From positions 124,001 through 188,000 of the forward strand of contig NZ_JADFBX010000001.1 in NCBI RefSeq assembly GCF_015223055.1: 64,000 nt of DNA, written 5' to 3'. Made by a program: the position numbers and the translations under genes. The notes under the pieces are model-generated. The model was not told where the DNA came from, did no database searches, and worked only from the letters and a program-made list of their open reading frames with translations. Numbering within the stretch: the stretch's first letter is position 1; each line of letters begins with the position of its first letter. Source of the DNA: Pedobacter sp. MC2016-24 (GTDB lineage Bacteria > Bacteroidota > Bacteroidia > Sphingobacteriales > Sphingobacteriaceae). Positions 44,023 to 53,270 of the stretch are shown here, one piece after another.

Positions 44023-46967
44023 ACCAGTGCATCAAAAAGAATTTCAACCGGGTGTTTGGCTTTTTTTGCCGTACCATCCAGAATTTGATGGCGGCAGCTT
44101 GTTCCGGTTGCCGCTATTATTGTTTCTTTAGGTTGCTTTCTTATGGTTGGCAATAAAACCAATTCAGCAATTTGCATGGAAATCTCATAATGTTCTTTTT
44201 CGTATCCGAAGGATCCTGCCATGCCGCAACATCCGGAAGGAATGGTTTGAACTTCATAGTTTTCAGGAAATGACAAAATGAATTCTGTAGCAGACAGGGC
44301 ATGGAAAGCCTTTTGCTGGCAATGGCCATGGAGTTGTATAGCCTTATGTTCCTGATGAAATTGCGTTTTTTTGATATTTCCGATCCGGATTTCATTGGCC
44401 AGGAATTCGTCAATCAGGAAAGTATGTGTAGCCAGTTGTTGAGCTGAGTCCAATTGCGAAGTATTTACCAAATCAGGATACTCATCTCTAAAACTCAATA
44501 TGGCAGAAGGTTCTATGCCGATTAACGGACTGTTGGCATTGATCAGCGGACTTAGACACCATACATTGTGCTGGGCGATCTTTTTAGCCTTACGTAGCAG
44601 GCCTTTAGATATGGCGGCCCTGCCACTCTCCAGATGTTTGGGGATTATCACTTCATAACCCAACTTCTCCAGCAATAAGATAGCTTTAATGCCAATTTTT
44701 GTATCCTGGTAATTGCTGAATTCATCACAAAACAAATAAACGGTTTTCTTCGGCAAGTGCTTGCAACTTCCTGAATCTTCATGCTTCTTGTGTTTCTTAA
44801 ACCAGCTCCATAATGTCGTGTGGTGCAAAGTTGGCATGCTGCGTTGCATGGCGAAACCAGCCTTGCTTTTGATTATTTTGCTAAAAATCGGACTGGTCAT
44901 CATGTAATTATACATGCTGGGTACCAGGGAGCCGAGTGCTGCAATTCTGCTAAAGTTGGCTACCAGACGCGACCTGAAAGGTACGCCGTTGGCATCCTGA
45001 TAATGTTGTAGAAATTCGGCTTTCAATTTGGCCATATCTACATTGGACGGACATTCAGATTTACAGCCTTTACAGCTCAGGCAAAGATCAAGTACTTCTT
45101 TAATTTCCTTGTGATCGAACTTATTGATCTGATCAGAATGGGTTAGGAAATTCCTTAGGATATTTGCTCTTGCGCGGGTAGTATCCTGTTCCTTGTGGGT
45201 AGCCATATAAGAAGGACACATCGTCCCTCCCGCCAGGTGAGATTTACGACAATCGCCCGAACCATTACATTGTTCCACATGTTGCAACATATTTTGACCG
45301 TTGTATCTGAACACCGTTTTAAAATCAAAAGATTTTTGACCAGCCTCATACCTGAGCATGGTGTCCATTGGTGGGCTTTCGATAATTTTACCCGGGTTAA
45401 AAATGTTATTTGGATCCCAGGTTTCCTTCAGGGTTTTGAGTAGTGCATAGTTCCTGGTACCCAACATCTGGGCTATAAACTCTCCTCTTAACCGTCCATC
45501 TCCATGTTCTCCGCTTAGCGAACCTTTATACTTCCTGACCAGTAAAGCAATCTCTTCTGCGATCGTTCTAAACATCTGGTGTCCTTCTGCAGATTTTAGG
45601 TTCAGGATCGGTCTTAGGTGTAATTCTCCGGAACCTGCATGGGCATAATGAACGGAATACAGGCCATGTTTTTTTAGTATTTGATTAAAATCACGGATGT
45701 ATGCAGGCAAATCGACCACATCAACTGCTGTATCTTCTATGACAGGAACAGCCTTTTCGTCGCCAGGTAAATTACTCAATAAGCCCAGTCCAGCCTTTCT
45801 AAGCGACCAGATCTTCTTAATGTCTTTACCAAACAACAATGGAAAATGATAACCCAGGCCCATTTGACGCAATTGTGATTCAACCATTGCCGCCACCCTG
45901 ATGACCTCTTCCTTACTGTCCCGTGCATATTCAATAACCAGCAATGCAGCTGGCTCTCCCTGTACAAAAAAGCTATTCTCGCGTTGTTCTATATTTTCAC
46001 GCGTACACTCCAGGATGTAATGATCGATAAGCTCTACAGCGCTGGGCTCAAATTTTAAAGCCACCAGATTTGCCTGTAATGCTTGTTCCAAGGTATCAAA
46101 ATGTACGCAGAGCAGTCCAGAATGCGCGGGAGGTAAAGGTTCCAGGTTTAACTTGATTTCGGTAATAAAAGCCAGTGTTCCCTCGGAACCTGCAAGAAGT
46201 TTACAGAAATTGAAATTGGGGCCACCGGCTGTAAAAGGTTCAGTTTCAAGGAGCAAATCAATCGCATATCCTGTATTTCGTCTTTCAATGCTTGCTTTAG
46301 GAAATCCTTTTCTGATTTCAATTTGATTCTCATAGTTTCCAAGTTGCTGTAGAATAGACCGATACAGTATTGCTTCTAATGATGTACCTTTAGTTTTAGC
46401 GATCACCTCGTCGAATCCCAGGGCTTTAAATTCAACCAATGAACCATCACTCAATAAGGCTGTAATTTCTAATGTATGCTCCCTGGTGCTTTTGTAAATG
46501 ATGGAGTTTGAGCCACAGGAATTATTACCTACCATTCCGCCAATCATAGCCCGGTTGGCAGTGGAAGTCTCCGGACCGAAGAAAAGTCCGTAGGGTTCTA
46601 AATATTTATTCAGTTCATCTCTCACTACTCCAGGTTGAACCCTGACCCATTTTTCAGTGGCATTGACTTCAATAATCTGGTTGAAATGCCTGGATACATC
46701 CACCACAATACCATGCCCGACCACCTGGCCGGCCAGCGAAGTACCGGCAGTACGTGGAATCAAGGATGTACCAATGCGCGTTGCAAATGCGATTAGTTTT
46801 TCGAGATCTGCGACTGAAGCTGGAATGGCTACAGCCAGGGGCATTTCCGAATAGGCTGAAGCATCAGTAGCGTACAGGATCCGGCTTGTCTCATCTACAT
46901 GAAATTCTCCGGATAGCGTACTTGCAAATTGCTTTAACTGAAGCTTCAGATCGGTAGCTTTCAACAT
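44019..46967 (-). CDS. FAD-linked oxidase/Fe-S fusion, D-2-hydroxyglutarate dehydrogenase-like (YdiJ type)
   Basis: 982 residues. The N-terminal half is FAD_binding_4 (ATDASAYSEMPLAVAIP, IPRTAGTSLAGQVVG, GPETSTANRAMIGGMVGNNSCGS) and FAD-oxidase C (SGEHGDGRLRGEF). The C-terminal half carries two Fe-S motifs (CNGSGDC...CPSYM near 565, CLSCKGCKSECP near 625) and CCG-type motifs (GHCQQKAF near 880, SGCCGMAGSFGYE near 911). This is the architecture of YdiJ, which oxidises D-2-hydroxyglutarate to 2-oxoglutarate, and of D-lactate/glycolate enzymes. Placement behind an HglS-like gene favours D-2-hydroxyglutarate as substrate. Last gene of the operon. Confidence 0.85.
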   Translation of the reverse strand: MLKATDLKLQLKQFASTLSGEFHVDETSRILYATDASAYSEMPLAVAIPASVADLEKLIAFATRIGTSLIPRTAGTSLAGQVVGHGIVVDVSRHFNQIIEVNATEKWVRVQPGVVRDELNKYLEPYGLFFGPETSTANRAMIGGMVGNNSCGSNSIIYKSTREHTLEITALLSDGSLVEFKALGFDEVIAKTKGTSLEAILYRSILQQLGNYENQIEIRKGFPKASIERRNTGYAIDLLLETEPFTAGGPNFNFCKLLAGSEGTLAFITEIKLNLEPLPPAHSGLLCVHFDTLEQALQANLVALKFEPSAVELIDHYILECTRENIEQRENSFFVQGEPAALLVIEYARDSKEEVIRVAAMVESQLRQMGLGYHFPLLFGKDIKKIWSLRKAGLGLLSNLPGDEKAVPVIEDTAVDVVDLPAYIRDFNQILKKHGLYSVHYAHAGSGELHLRPILNLKSAEGHQMFRTIAEEIALLVRKYKGSLSGEHGDGRLRGEFIAQMLGTRNYALLKTLKETWDPNNIFNPGKIIESPPMDTMLRYEAGQKSFDFKTVFRYNGQNMLQHVEQCNGSGDCRKSHLAGGTMCPSYMATHKEQDTTRARANILRNFLTHSDQINKFDHKEIKEVLDLCLSCKGCKSECPSNVDMAKLKAEFLQHYQDANGVPFRSRLVANFSRIAALGSLVPSMYNYMMTSPIFSKIIKSKAGFAMQRSMPTLHHTTLWSWFKKHKKHEDSGSCKHLPKKTVYLFCDEFSNYQDTKIGIKAILLLEKLGYEVIIPKHLESGRAAISKGLLRKAKKIAQHNVWCLSPLINANSPLIGIEPSAILSFRDEYPDLVNTSQLDSAQQLATHTFLIDEFLANEIRIGNIKKTQFHQEHKAIQLHGHCQQKAFHALSATEFILSFPENYEVQTIPSGCCGMAGSFGYEKEHYEISMQIAELVLLPTIRKQPKETIIAATGTSCRHQILDGTAKKAKHPVEILFDALV

Positions 46968-46972
46968 CTATT

Positions 46973-48502
46973 TTAGAAATCGAATTTGATACCTTGTGCC
47001 AAAGGTAATGTGTTTGAATAATTGATCGTATTGGTCTGCCTTCTCATGTATCCTTTCCAGGCATCTGAGCCACTTTCCCGTCCTCCGCCTGTTTCCTTTT
47101 CGCCACCAAATGCACCACCAATTTCGGCTCCTGAAGTACCAATGTTTACATTGGCTATACCGCAATCGGATCCATTAGCTGATAGAAATAATTCCGCCTC
47201 ACGTAGGTTTAAGGTCATGATTGCTGATGAAAGTCCCTGAGGAACATCGTTTTGCATAGCTATCGCTTCTGTAATGGTACTGTATTTCATCACATACAAT
47301 ATCGGCGCAAACGTTTCTTCCTGAACGATCTCAAAGTGATTTTTCACTTCAGCAATACAAGGTTTAACGTAGCAGCCCGATTCATAACCCGGGCCATCAA
47401 GCTGACCACCTTCTACCAGGAAATGTCCACCTTGTGCTTTGGCTTGCGCAATGCTATGCAGGTAAGCTTGAACAGCGGATTGATCAATCAATGGTCCCAT
47501 ATGGTTATTCTGATCCAATGGATTACCTATCTTGATCTGACCATAAGCTTTAACCAGTTTGGCTGTAAAGCTATCGTAAATACTTTCATGAATAATGAGA
47601 CGACGTGTGGAGGTACAACGCTGACCTGCTGTACCCACAGCTCCGAACACTGCCCCGATCACTGACATTTCTAAATCGGCATCTGCCGAAATGATAATTG
47701 CATTGTTGCCGCCAAGTTCAAGAATACTACGACCGAAGCGACCTGCAACAGTCGATGAAACCATTCTGCCAACGCGTGTTGATCCGGTAAAGGAGATCAA
47801 AGGAATTCGTTTGTCCTCATTCATCAGGTTACCACAGGCATTACCAGTTACCAGGTTACTGATTCCTTCCGGAAGCTCATTTGCCTTCAATACCCCGGCA
47901 ATGATATGCTGACAAGCTACTGCACATAATGTGGTTTTTGATGATGGTTTCCAAACGCAAACATTACCGCACACCCAGGCCAATGCTGTATTCCAAGCCC
48001 AGACAGCCACGGGGAAGTTAAATGCAGAGATTATACAGACAACCCCCATAGGATGCCATTGCTCATACATTCGATGCGCAGGACGCTCAGAATGCATGGT
48101 AAGCCCATAAAGTTGTCTGGATAAGCCCAATGCAAAATCACAAATGTCAATCATCTCTTGTACTTCGCCCAAACCCTCCTGCAAACTCTTCCCCATTTCA
48201 TAAGAAACCAGGGCTCCGAGATCAGCTTTATGCAAGCGTAAGGCATCTCCAAATTGACGGACCATGTCGCCGCGTTTGGGCGCTGGAATATTCTTCCAGT
48301 AAGCAAAAGCCTCGACAGCCTGTTGCATCACCGTTTCATAACCTGCTGTATCCGTAGCCTGTACCTGAGCAATCAGCTGACCGTCAACCGGTGAGTGTGA
48401 CGCTATTGATGCCGCATCTGAGCTTAGTACCGTAGAACCTGTAGATGTCCCCGGATTGTTTTTATCTATACCCAATCGGGTTAATATTGCGCTAATATCC
48501 AT
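46973..48502 (-). CDS. amaB: ALDH7-type aldehyde dehydrogenase (aminoadipate semialdehyde dehydrogenase-like)
   Basis: 509 residues, NAD-dependent. ALDH signatures: ISAFNFPVAVWAWNTALAWVCGN, WKPSSKTTL, ISFTGSTRVGRMVSSTVAGRFGRSILELGGNNAIII with catalytic Glu in LELGGNN, and the nucleophile Cys in GTAGQRCTSTRRL. The sequence around YGLTMHSERPAHRMYEQWHPMGVV is typical of ALDH7 (antiquitin/piperidine-6-carboxylate dehydrogenases). Likely reaction: 2-aminoadipate 6-semialdehyde to 2-aminoadipate. It is 5 bp upstream of the FAD dehydrogenase gene and 14 bp after the HglS-like gene. Confidence 0.87.
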   Translation of the reverse strand: MDISAILTRLGIDKNNPGTSTGSTVLSSDAASIASHSPVDGQLIAQVQATDTAGYETVMQQAVEAFAYWKNIPAPKRGDMVRQFGDALRLHKADLGALVSYEMGKSLQEGLGEVQEMIDICDFALGLSRQLYGLTMHSERPAHRMYEQWHPMGVVCIISAFNFPVAVWAWNTALAWVCGNVCVWKPSSKTTLCAVACQHIIAGVLKANELPEGISNLVTGNACGNLMNEDKRIPLISFTGSTRVGRMVSSTVAGRFGRSILELGGNNAIIISADADLEMSVIGAVFGAVGTAGQRCTSTRRLIIHESIYDSFTAKLVKAYGQIKIGNPLDQNNHMGPLIDQSAVQAYLHSIAQAKAQGGHFLVEGGQLDGPGYESGCYVKPCIAEVKNHFEIVQEETFAPILYVMKYSTITEAIAMQNDVPQGLSSAIMTLNLREAELFLSANGSDCGIANVNIGTSGAEIGGAFGGEKETGGGRESGSDAWKGYMRRQTNTINYSNTLPLAQGIKFDF

Positions 48503-48516
48503 AGTATTGGTTTTGT

Positions 48517-49422
48517 TTATCTTTTATTTAGGTTAAGATAAGTACTTTCAAATATTTTATCTGCATTATCTGTCTCAAAGCCTTCTCTCCGATGTGCGGC
48601 TCTGATTTCATTTATTGGCAGGTCTTTAAATTCAGGCAGCACCAGGCGTTCGGAAAATTCAACATAGCTACCTGCTATCGCCATCTTTTCACCCCCTGCA
48701 AATTCGGCCTCCTGCACCTCCGCAAGCGTACTGCTCTGGCGAAGCAGGCCATCCGGACTAACCTTAATCTTAGCTCCCGAGCTATTGAGTTTCAGGTCCA
48801 GACCTTCTACAAACTTATTGAAATCTTCCAATGTATTGTACCCTGGCCTCAAGTCATGTACGCTAATCGTATAATGATTTAAATAGTATCGGTTATAAAT
48901 TACCCAGGCAGCATACTCACTTTCTTCCAGTAAACTCAGGTAATCGGCTTTTTCTGGCAGGTCCCACAAAGCCTGGTGAAAAAATTCCCCAATGGCCTGG
49001 CCATCCTCCAGGTCAAGCGCATCAACAGGATCTTTCGTTATTGCACTGGTATACTTGCCAATTACAGCCTGCGCCTGGGCAGAAAGGTCGGCAACCCGCA
49101 ACTCACTGATAAATATCCTCGGATATTCTGGTGATGGCGGTGCGTACCAATAGGCATTGAGTTTCTTACCTTCAAAATAATAATAATCGCGTTTTTCATA
49201 GCCATAATGCAGAAATATCTTTTCAGAAGAAGCAATGCCAAGATGCGGAACGCCCAGCGTTCTGAAAGCGATGTGATCATTTACAATTTCCTGCTGATTG
49301 GCTACTACGCCAAGCTCAATCAGGGCATTGGTGATTTTTTTTACTGCGGGCACCTTAGCCTCATACCTTTCAAATAAAATGTTCAAAAAGGTGTCCAACG
49401 GTTTTTTCTGCTCGAAATTCAT
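48517..49422 (-). CDS. hglS: 2-Oxoadipate dioxygenase/decarboxylase (HglS, DUF1338 family)
   Basis: 301 residues of the DUF1338 family, VOC-like fold. The family's characterised bacterial member converts 2-oxoadipate with O2 to D-2-hydroxyglutarate and CO2 using Fe(II). Candidate metal ligands are His50 in NDHIAFRTLG, His183 in LNHYTIS and Glu256 in GSYVEFSERL; Arg54, four residues after His50, matches the catalytic Arg spacing known from HglS. Shorter than the Pseudomonas enzyme (about 460), like the plant forms. Lies 3 bp after the saccharopine-dehydrogenase-like gene. Confidence 0.8.
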   Translation of the reverse strand: MNFEQKKPLDTFLNILFERYEAKVPAVKKITNALIELGVVANQQEIVNDHIAFRTLGVPHLGIASSEKIFLHYGYEKRDYYYFEGKKLNAYWYAPPSPEYPRIFISELRVADLSAQAQAVIGKYTSAITKDPVDALDLEDGQAIGEFFHQALWDLPEKADYLSLLEESEYAAWVIYNRYYLNHYTISVHDLRPGYNTLEDFNKFVEGLDLKLNSSGAKIKVSPDGLLRQSSTLAEVQEAEFAGGEKMAIAGSYVEFSERLVLPEFKDLPINEIRAAHRREGFETDNADKIFESTYLNLNKR

Positions 49423-49425
49423 AGC

Positions 49426-50490
49426 TTAAGATTTAAATAATCCACCAGTTTTGGTGTTTAGTAGTGCCTCAAATGAAATTTCTTCCTGTTTAATGAAGCC
49501 TTTTGCAGGGAGTGTGCCTTCAGCAACCATTTCAATCACGGCCACCAGACTTGCAGCGGTGGTCCAGGAAATTGCCCTCCAGGTTTGTCCATCCAATACA
49601 ATTGGTGCACAGGATTTATAAAACTCATTGCGTTTCAGCTGTCCGTCTTTCCAACCCTCAGCCGCAGCGTAGATCAATACAACGTCCTCTTCAACTTCCG
49701 GTTTCGCATTTTTAAGGATGTCTTCCAGTTGTTGTTTGTCGTTTTTCAGGTGCAGTTCATGAATCAGAAAATTCATCAGATCACAGTGACCCGGATATCT
49801 AATGGTTTTGTAATCCAGCTTATCTACTTTACCTTCATAAGTTTCACACATGGTACCTAAACCACCAGAGGTATAGAAAGCTTCATAAGCAGCACCTTGA
49901 ATATTGATCGCTTCTTTACCCTGCAGGGAAATAACCTTTTTTCTCTGTCCGTCATGGATGGCTTCTGCGTCATTAATGTACTCATTAACCACCCCTGCTG
50001 CTGACCAGTTAAAAGAGTAACCCATTTTTCCGTTTGGATATTTTGGCAATGCACCAACACGCATTTCTATAGACCTGATCTTTTCAAAGTTTTGAACCAG
50101 ATGTGCCCCTATGACGCCAATAATTCCAGGAGCCAGTCCACACTGCGGCGCCATTACAATTTCTGAAGTTGTGCTGAGATTTCTAATGTACGCTGTGGTT
50201 GCTACATCTTCTGTCAGATCAAAATAATGGCTATGTTCCTCATGCGCAAGCAGCGCAATGGTTTTATTCAGAAAGTAAGGTAATGCCGACACTACTGCAT
50301 CATGTTCTGAAATCAGTTTTCGCATCAGTGCTACATCCGTTACATCGCCTGTAATTACTTTAAAAGGGAGTGTATAAGGATAGTGAGGCTCTTGTTTGTC
50401 CATACCAGTAACTTCAAATTGCTTACTGAGCAGCACGCCAACCAGTGTGCCTACTTTACCGAGTCCAAGTGTAAGTACTTTTTTAATCAT
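49426..50490 (-). CDS. Saccharopine dehydrogenase / lysine 6-dehydrogenase-like protein
   Basis: 354 residues from ATG 50490. A Rossmann fold with LGLGKVGTLVGVLLSKQFEVTGMD, DLTEDVATTAYI, APQCGLAPGIIGVIGAHL and a C-terminal half with TIRYPGHCDLMNFLI. This is the saccharopine dehydrogenase (glutamate-forming) superfamily, which also holds the lysine 6-dehydrogenases of similar length. Either would give 2-aminoadipate semialdehyde from saccharopine or directly from lysine. The frame opens further upstream (50586) but overlaps the divergent LysR start, so 50490 is preferred. First gene of the lysine operon. Confidence 0.8.
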   Translation of the reverse strand: MIKKVLTLGLGKVGTLVGVLLSKQFEVTGMDKQEPHYPYTLPFKVITGDVTDVALMRKLISEHDAVVSALPYFLNKTIALLAHEEHSHYFDLTEDVATTAYIRNLSTTSEIVMAPQCGLAPGIIGVIGAHLVQNFEKIRSIEMRVGALPKYPNGKMGYSFNWSAAGVVNEYINDAEAIHDGQRKKVISLQGKEAINIQGAAYEAFYTSGGLGTMCETYEGKVDKLDYKTIRYPGHCDLMNFLIHELHLKNDKQQLEDILKNAKPEVEEDVVLIYAAAEGWKDGQLKRNEFYKSCAPIVLDGQTWRAISWTTAASLVAVIEMVAEGTLPAKGFIKQEEISFEALLNTKTGGLFKS

Positions 50491-50502
50491 GTTTATATTT
50501 AG

Positions 50503-50520
50503 TTTAGGGCAACACCCAAA
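50503..50520. promoter_or_regulatory. Possible LysR site in the divergent lysine promoter
   Basis: In the 75-bp region between the saccharopine-dehydrogenase-like gene and the LysR gene, GGG-CAACA-CCC is flanked by TTTA and AAA, and more widely by ATATTT and AAATAT. It is a small imperfect dyad of the kind LysR regulators use. Weak evidence. Confidence 0.3.
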
Positions 50521-50565
50521 TATCCTTATATTTACCATTAGCAAACGATATAGATTAATTAAGAA

Positions 50566-51462
50566 ATGATAAGTATAGCTAATCAATTAGAGCTCCGACA
50601 CCTCAATTATTTCAAGGTCCTTGCTCGGGAACTCCATTACCGGAGAGCATCTGAATTGTTGTTTATTTCGCAATCGGCATTAAGTCAGCAAATTAAGCAA
50701 CTGGAGCAAATCCTTAACCTGTCGCTCTTTGATCGGAGTAACAAGAAGGTGAGTTTAACAGATGCGGGAAAGCTTTTTTATCAGGATACACAACAAATTT
50801 TAAATAAAGTTGAGACCGCGGTAACACATTTAAAACTTTATCAGGCCGGCAATACCGGGCAAATAGGAATCGGTTTTGTTGCATCTGCCATGGAGTCTCT
50901 TCTTCCACATTTGCTTAAACGATTCAATACAGATTGCCCCAATATTAAATTTCAATTGGACGAATTGAGCAATAGCGAACAATTGATCGCCTTGCAAAAC
51001 GAATCGTTAGACCTTGGGTTTATGCGCAGTAACCACGTACCTGAAGGTTTTGTAAGTAAAAAAGTGTATACTGAAACCTTTTCCCTGGTCCTTCCGACAA
51101 CGCACCAGATGAAAGCGGCTAAGTTTAAAAATATAGGCGAACTGAAAGACGAGTTTTTTATCCTGTTCCCAAATGAACAAAGCCAATTGTACTACCAGCA
51201 GATCATCAACATTTGTGCAGACCAGGGTTTTGCACCTAAGGTTGCCCACAGATCAATCCATGCGCCAACTATTTTTCGCCTGGTTGAGAATGGAATGGGC
51301 TTGAGCATCATACCCACTTCGCTTGCTACAAGCGATAATCCCAATATTAAATTTATTGAGCTGAAAAATGTGCCTCAAAAAACGGCTTTATATGCTGTGT
51401 GGAAAAAAGATAATCCCAATCCGGCTTTACCTTATTTACTGGAAATGCTACCTGACGTTTAG
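50566..51462 (+). CDS. LysR family regulator, probable controller of the lysine operon
   Basis: 298 residues. N-terminal winged helix (LRHLNYFKVLARELHYRRASELLFISQSALSQQIKQLEQILNLSLFDRS) and a substrate-binding domain (GNTGQIGIGFVASAMESLLPHLLKRF onward) without the last beta strands being unusual. LysR proteins usually regulate the divergent gene. The divergent operon is for lysine breakdown, so an intermediate such as 2-aminoadipate or lysine may be the inducer (inference). Its end overlaps the convergent DUF72 stop by 4 bp. Confidence 0.88.
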   Translation: MISIANQLELRHLNYFKVLARELHYRRASELLFISQSALSQQIKQLEQILNLSLFDRSNKKVSLTDAGKLFYQDTQQILNKVETAVTHLKLYQAGNTGQIGIGFVASAMESLLPHLLKRFNTDCPNIKFQLDELSNSEQLIALQNESLDLGFMRSNHVPEGFVSKKVYTETFSLVLPTTHQMKAAKFKNIGELKDEFFILFPNEQSQLYYQQIINICADQGFAPKVAHRSIHAPTIFRLVENGMGLSIIPTSLATSDNPNIKFIELKNVPQKTALYAVWKKDNPNPALPYLLEMLPDV

Positions 51463-52214
51463 TTCCCGGACAGGTCCGATACGATCTGGCGTAAGGCTGA
51501 GAGATTAGAAATGGCATCTCCAATGGTGTTGTTAAAATAGGTGTAAACCTTTTTCCCTTCCTGCAGCCATTCGCTGATGTAAGCGGCATATTCCGACAAT
51601 TCGGCATGCTCGTAACTTCCTTTATAATCGCCATCAGGCCCATGGTATCTCAGGTAAACGAAATCTGTACCTGTGTCACGAAACGAGGTGGCAATGGGCA
51701 GCATGTCATGAACAACCAATCCCATTTGATAACTGTGTATCATCTCCTCTACGTCATCAATGTACCAGGACTGGTCGCGAAATTCAACAGCAACATCCCA
51801 GCTTGTTGTTGGGTCTGCCGCTTTAATAATGGATAATAAATAGTCCACCCTTCTAATTTGCGATATTTTAATACTCCCTGGAAACTGGACCAGTAAGCTT
51901 CCTTTCTTGTCACCAACCTGATCAATACGAGATATAAAATCGAATACAGCATCTTCTGAAAACAAAAGATTTCTTTGATGCGTAATCTCGCGTGATAATT
52001 TGAATGTGAACTTAAAATCTTCCGTTTCAATTTCTGAAGCCCATTTTTTAATTGTAGCAGCTAATGGCACCTTATAAAAGGAACTGTTTACTTCAATACT
52101 ATTAAATAAGGTGCTGTAATAGCTCAATCTGCTTTTATCTTTATATGCTGGCGGATAAAAGGACTTATTTGGGACGGGTAACAACAGTCCACTAGTACCG
52201 GAATAGTATTGCAT
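51459..52214 (-). CDS. DUF72 family protein (YecE-like)
   Basis: 251 residues, TIM-barrel-like DUF72: YYSGTSGLLLPVPNKSFYPP, YSTLFNSIEVNSSFYKVP, FTFKLSREITHQRNLL, LLVQFPGSIKISQIRRVDYLL, DVAVEFRDQSWY, DFVYLRYHGPDGDYKGSYEH and KVYTYFNNTIGDAISNL. Function unproven. Family homology starts at ATG 52214; the frame also opens at 52256. Both ATGs lie in the arms of a 15-bp inverted repeat (52210-52255), which would fold over the start in the mRNA. Confidence 0.8.
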   Translation of the reverse strand: MQYYSGTSGLLLPVPNKSFYPPAYKDKSRLSYYSTLFNSIEVNSSFYKVPLAATIKKWASEIETEDFKFTFKLSREITHQRNLLFSEDAVFDFISRIDQVGDKKGSLLVQFPGSIKISQIRRVDYLLSIIKAADPTTSWDVAVEFRDQSWYIDDVEEMIHSYQMGLVVHDMLPIATSFRDTGTDFVYLRYHGPDGDYKGSYEHAELSEYAAYISEWLQEGKKVYTYFNNTIGDAISNLSALRQIVSDLSGN

Positions 52215-52255
52215 AGGCGATTTGATTTCAGAATACAACGCAAATCGCCTATGCA
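52210..52255. promoter_or_regulatory. Perfect 15-bp inverted repeat across the DUF72 start
   Basis: TGCATAGGCGATTTG (52210-52224) and its exact complement CAAATCGCCTATGCA (52241-52255), loop of 16 bases. In the minus-strand transcript the 3' arm contains the AUG at 52214 and the 5' arm the AUG at 52256. The stem could hide the start codon from ribosomes or be a recent quasi-palindrome mutation. Confidence 0.55.
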
Positions 52256-52293
52256 TTGTTTAAGCTAGTGTACAATCTTATAAACAATAGCCA

Positions 52294-53151
52294 TCAATTT
52301 CTTAAATATTTAATTACTGCCATCAGGTCTTCGTCTCCCAGGCCATCTGCTGCAGCTGCCTCGAAAGTACTCAGAAGCGGATTTGAGAGTGCTGAATCCA
52401 GACCTGCCCCTTTGGCTAGTTTTAAATCTTTCACAATATATTTCAAAGCAAAAGCAGGAGGAAAATTATTGGCCAGGATGGCGGGGGTTTTGAGTTTTAT
52501 AATGCCATTTCCGCAGGCGCCTTCATTGATGATGGTGAGCATATCCGCGTTACTTATTCCATTTCTCTCAGCGAAGAGTACGGTTTCGGCAAGGGCCTGG
52601 ACATTGATGGCTAATAAATAATTGATCGCGACTTTAGCCGAACTTCCTGAGCCTGCAACCCCTAAATGCAGCGTTAATTTACCTAATGAATCCAGTAATG
52701 GTTTTGCTTTTTCAAAATCCTGTACTGCCCCTGCTGCCAGAATAATCAATTTACCCTCTCTTGCCGGCTGGACACTACCAGAAACCGGGGCTTCCAGAAA
52801 AGCAACTGCTTTATCTGCACAAAGTTTGGAAAGATACCTCGAGGTTTCAGGTGCTACCGTACTCATGTCAATCAGTAATTTCCCAGCCTGAGCCCCGGCC
52901 AGCAAGCCATCCTGCTCATTGTAAACGGACTTTACTGCTGCATCATCTGCCAGCATGGTAAATACAATATCGGCTTCAGCTGCCAGATTAGGCAGGTCTG
53001 CTGCTGATGTTGCGCCTGCAAGCAACAGTTCTTTTTCCTTCTCCCGATTGCGGTTGTAAACAATTAATTCGTAACCCGCTTTTATTAAATTTAATGCCAT
53101 TGGGCTACCCATGTTTCCTAGTCCGGCCCAGCCTATTTTAAGTTTATTCAT
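52294..53151 (-). CDS. NAD(P)-dependent beta-hydroxyacid dehydrogenase family protein
   Basis: 285 residues of the 3-hydroxyisobutyrate dehydrogenase/glyoxylate reductase family. Nucleotide site GWAGLGNMGSPMALNLIKAG, DMSTVAPETSRYL, the substrate loop EAPVSGSVQPAREGKLIILAAG and catalytic Lys in GSGSSAKVAINYL. Substrate unknown; GLYR1-like succinic-semialdehyde or glyoxylate reductases have this plan. It may be co-transcribed with the DUF72 gene downstream. Confidence 0.88.
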   Translation of the reverse strand: MNKLKIGWAGLGNMGSPMALNLIKAGYELIVYNRNREKEKELLLAGATSAADLPNLAAEADIVFTMLADDAAVKSVYNEQDGLLAGAQAGKLLIDMSTVAPETSRYLSKLCADKAVAFLEAPVSGSVQPAREGKLIILAAGAVQDFEKAKPLLDSLGKLTLHLGVAGSGSSAKVAINYLLAINVQALAETVLFAERNGISNADMLTIINEGACGNGIIKLKTPAILANNFPPAFALKYIVKDLKLAKGAGLDSALSNPLLSTFEAAAADGLGDEDLMAVIKYLRN

Positions 53152-53270
53152 GATCTTGATTTTGAATGGATCTCTATAATGTCAGTAGATGATACCTAAG
53201 TTACAATTATCCCAAACTTTTTTCGACCTGGCTTGTTAAATATAACCAGTCAAGTAAAAATTATATCGTC

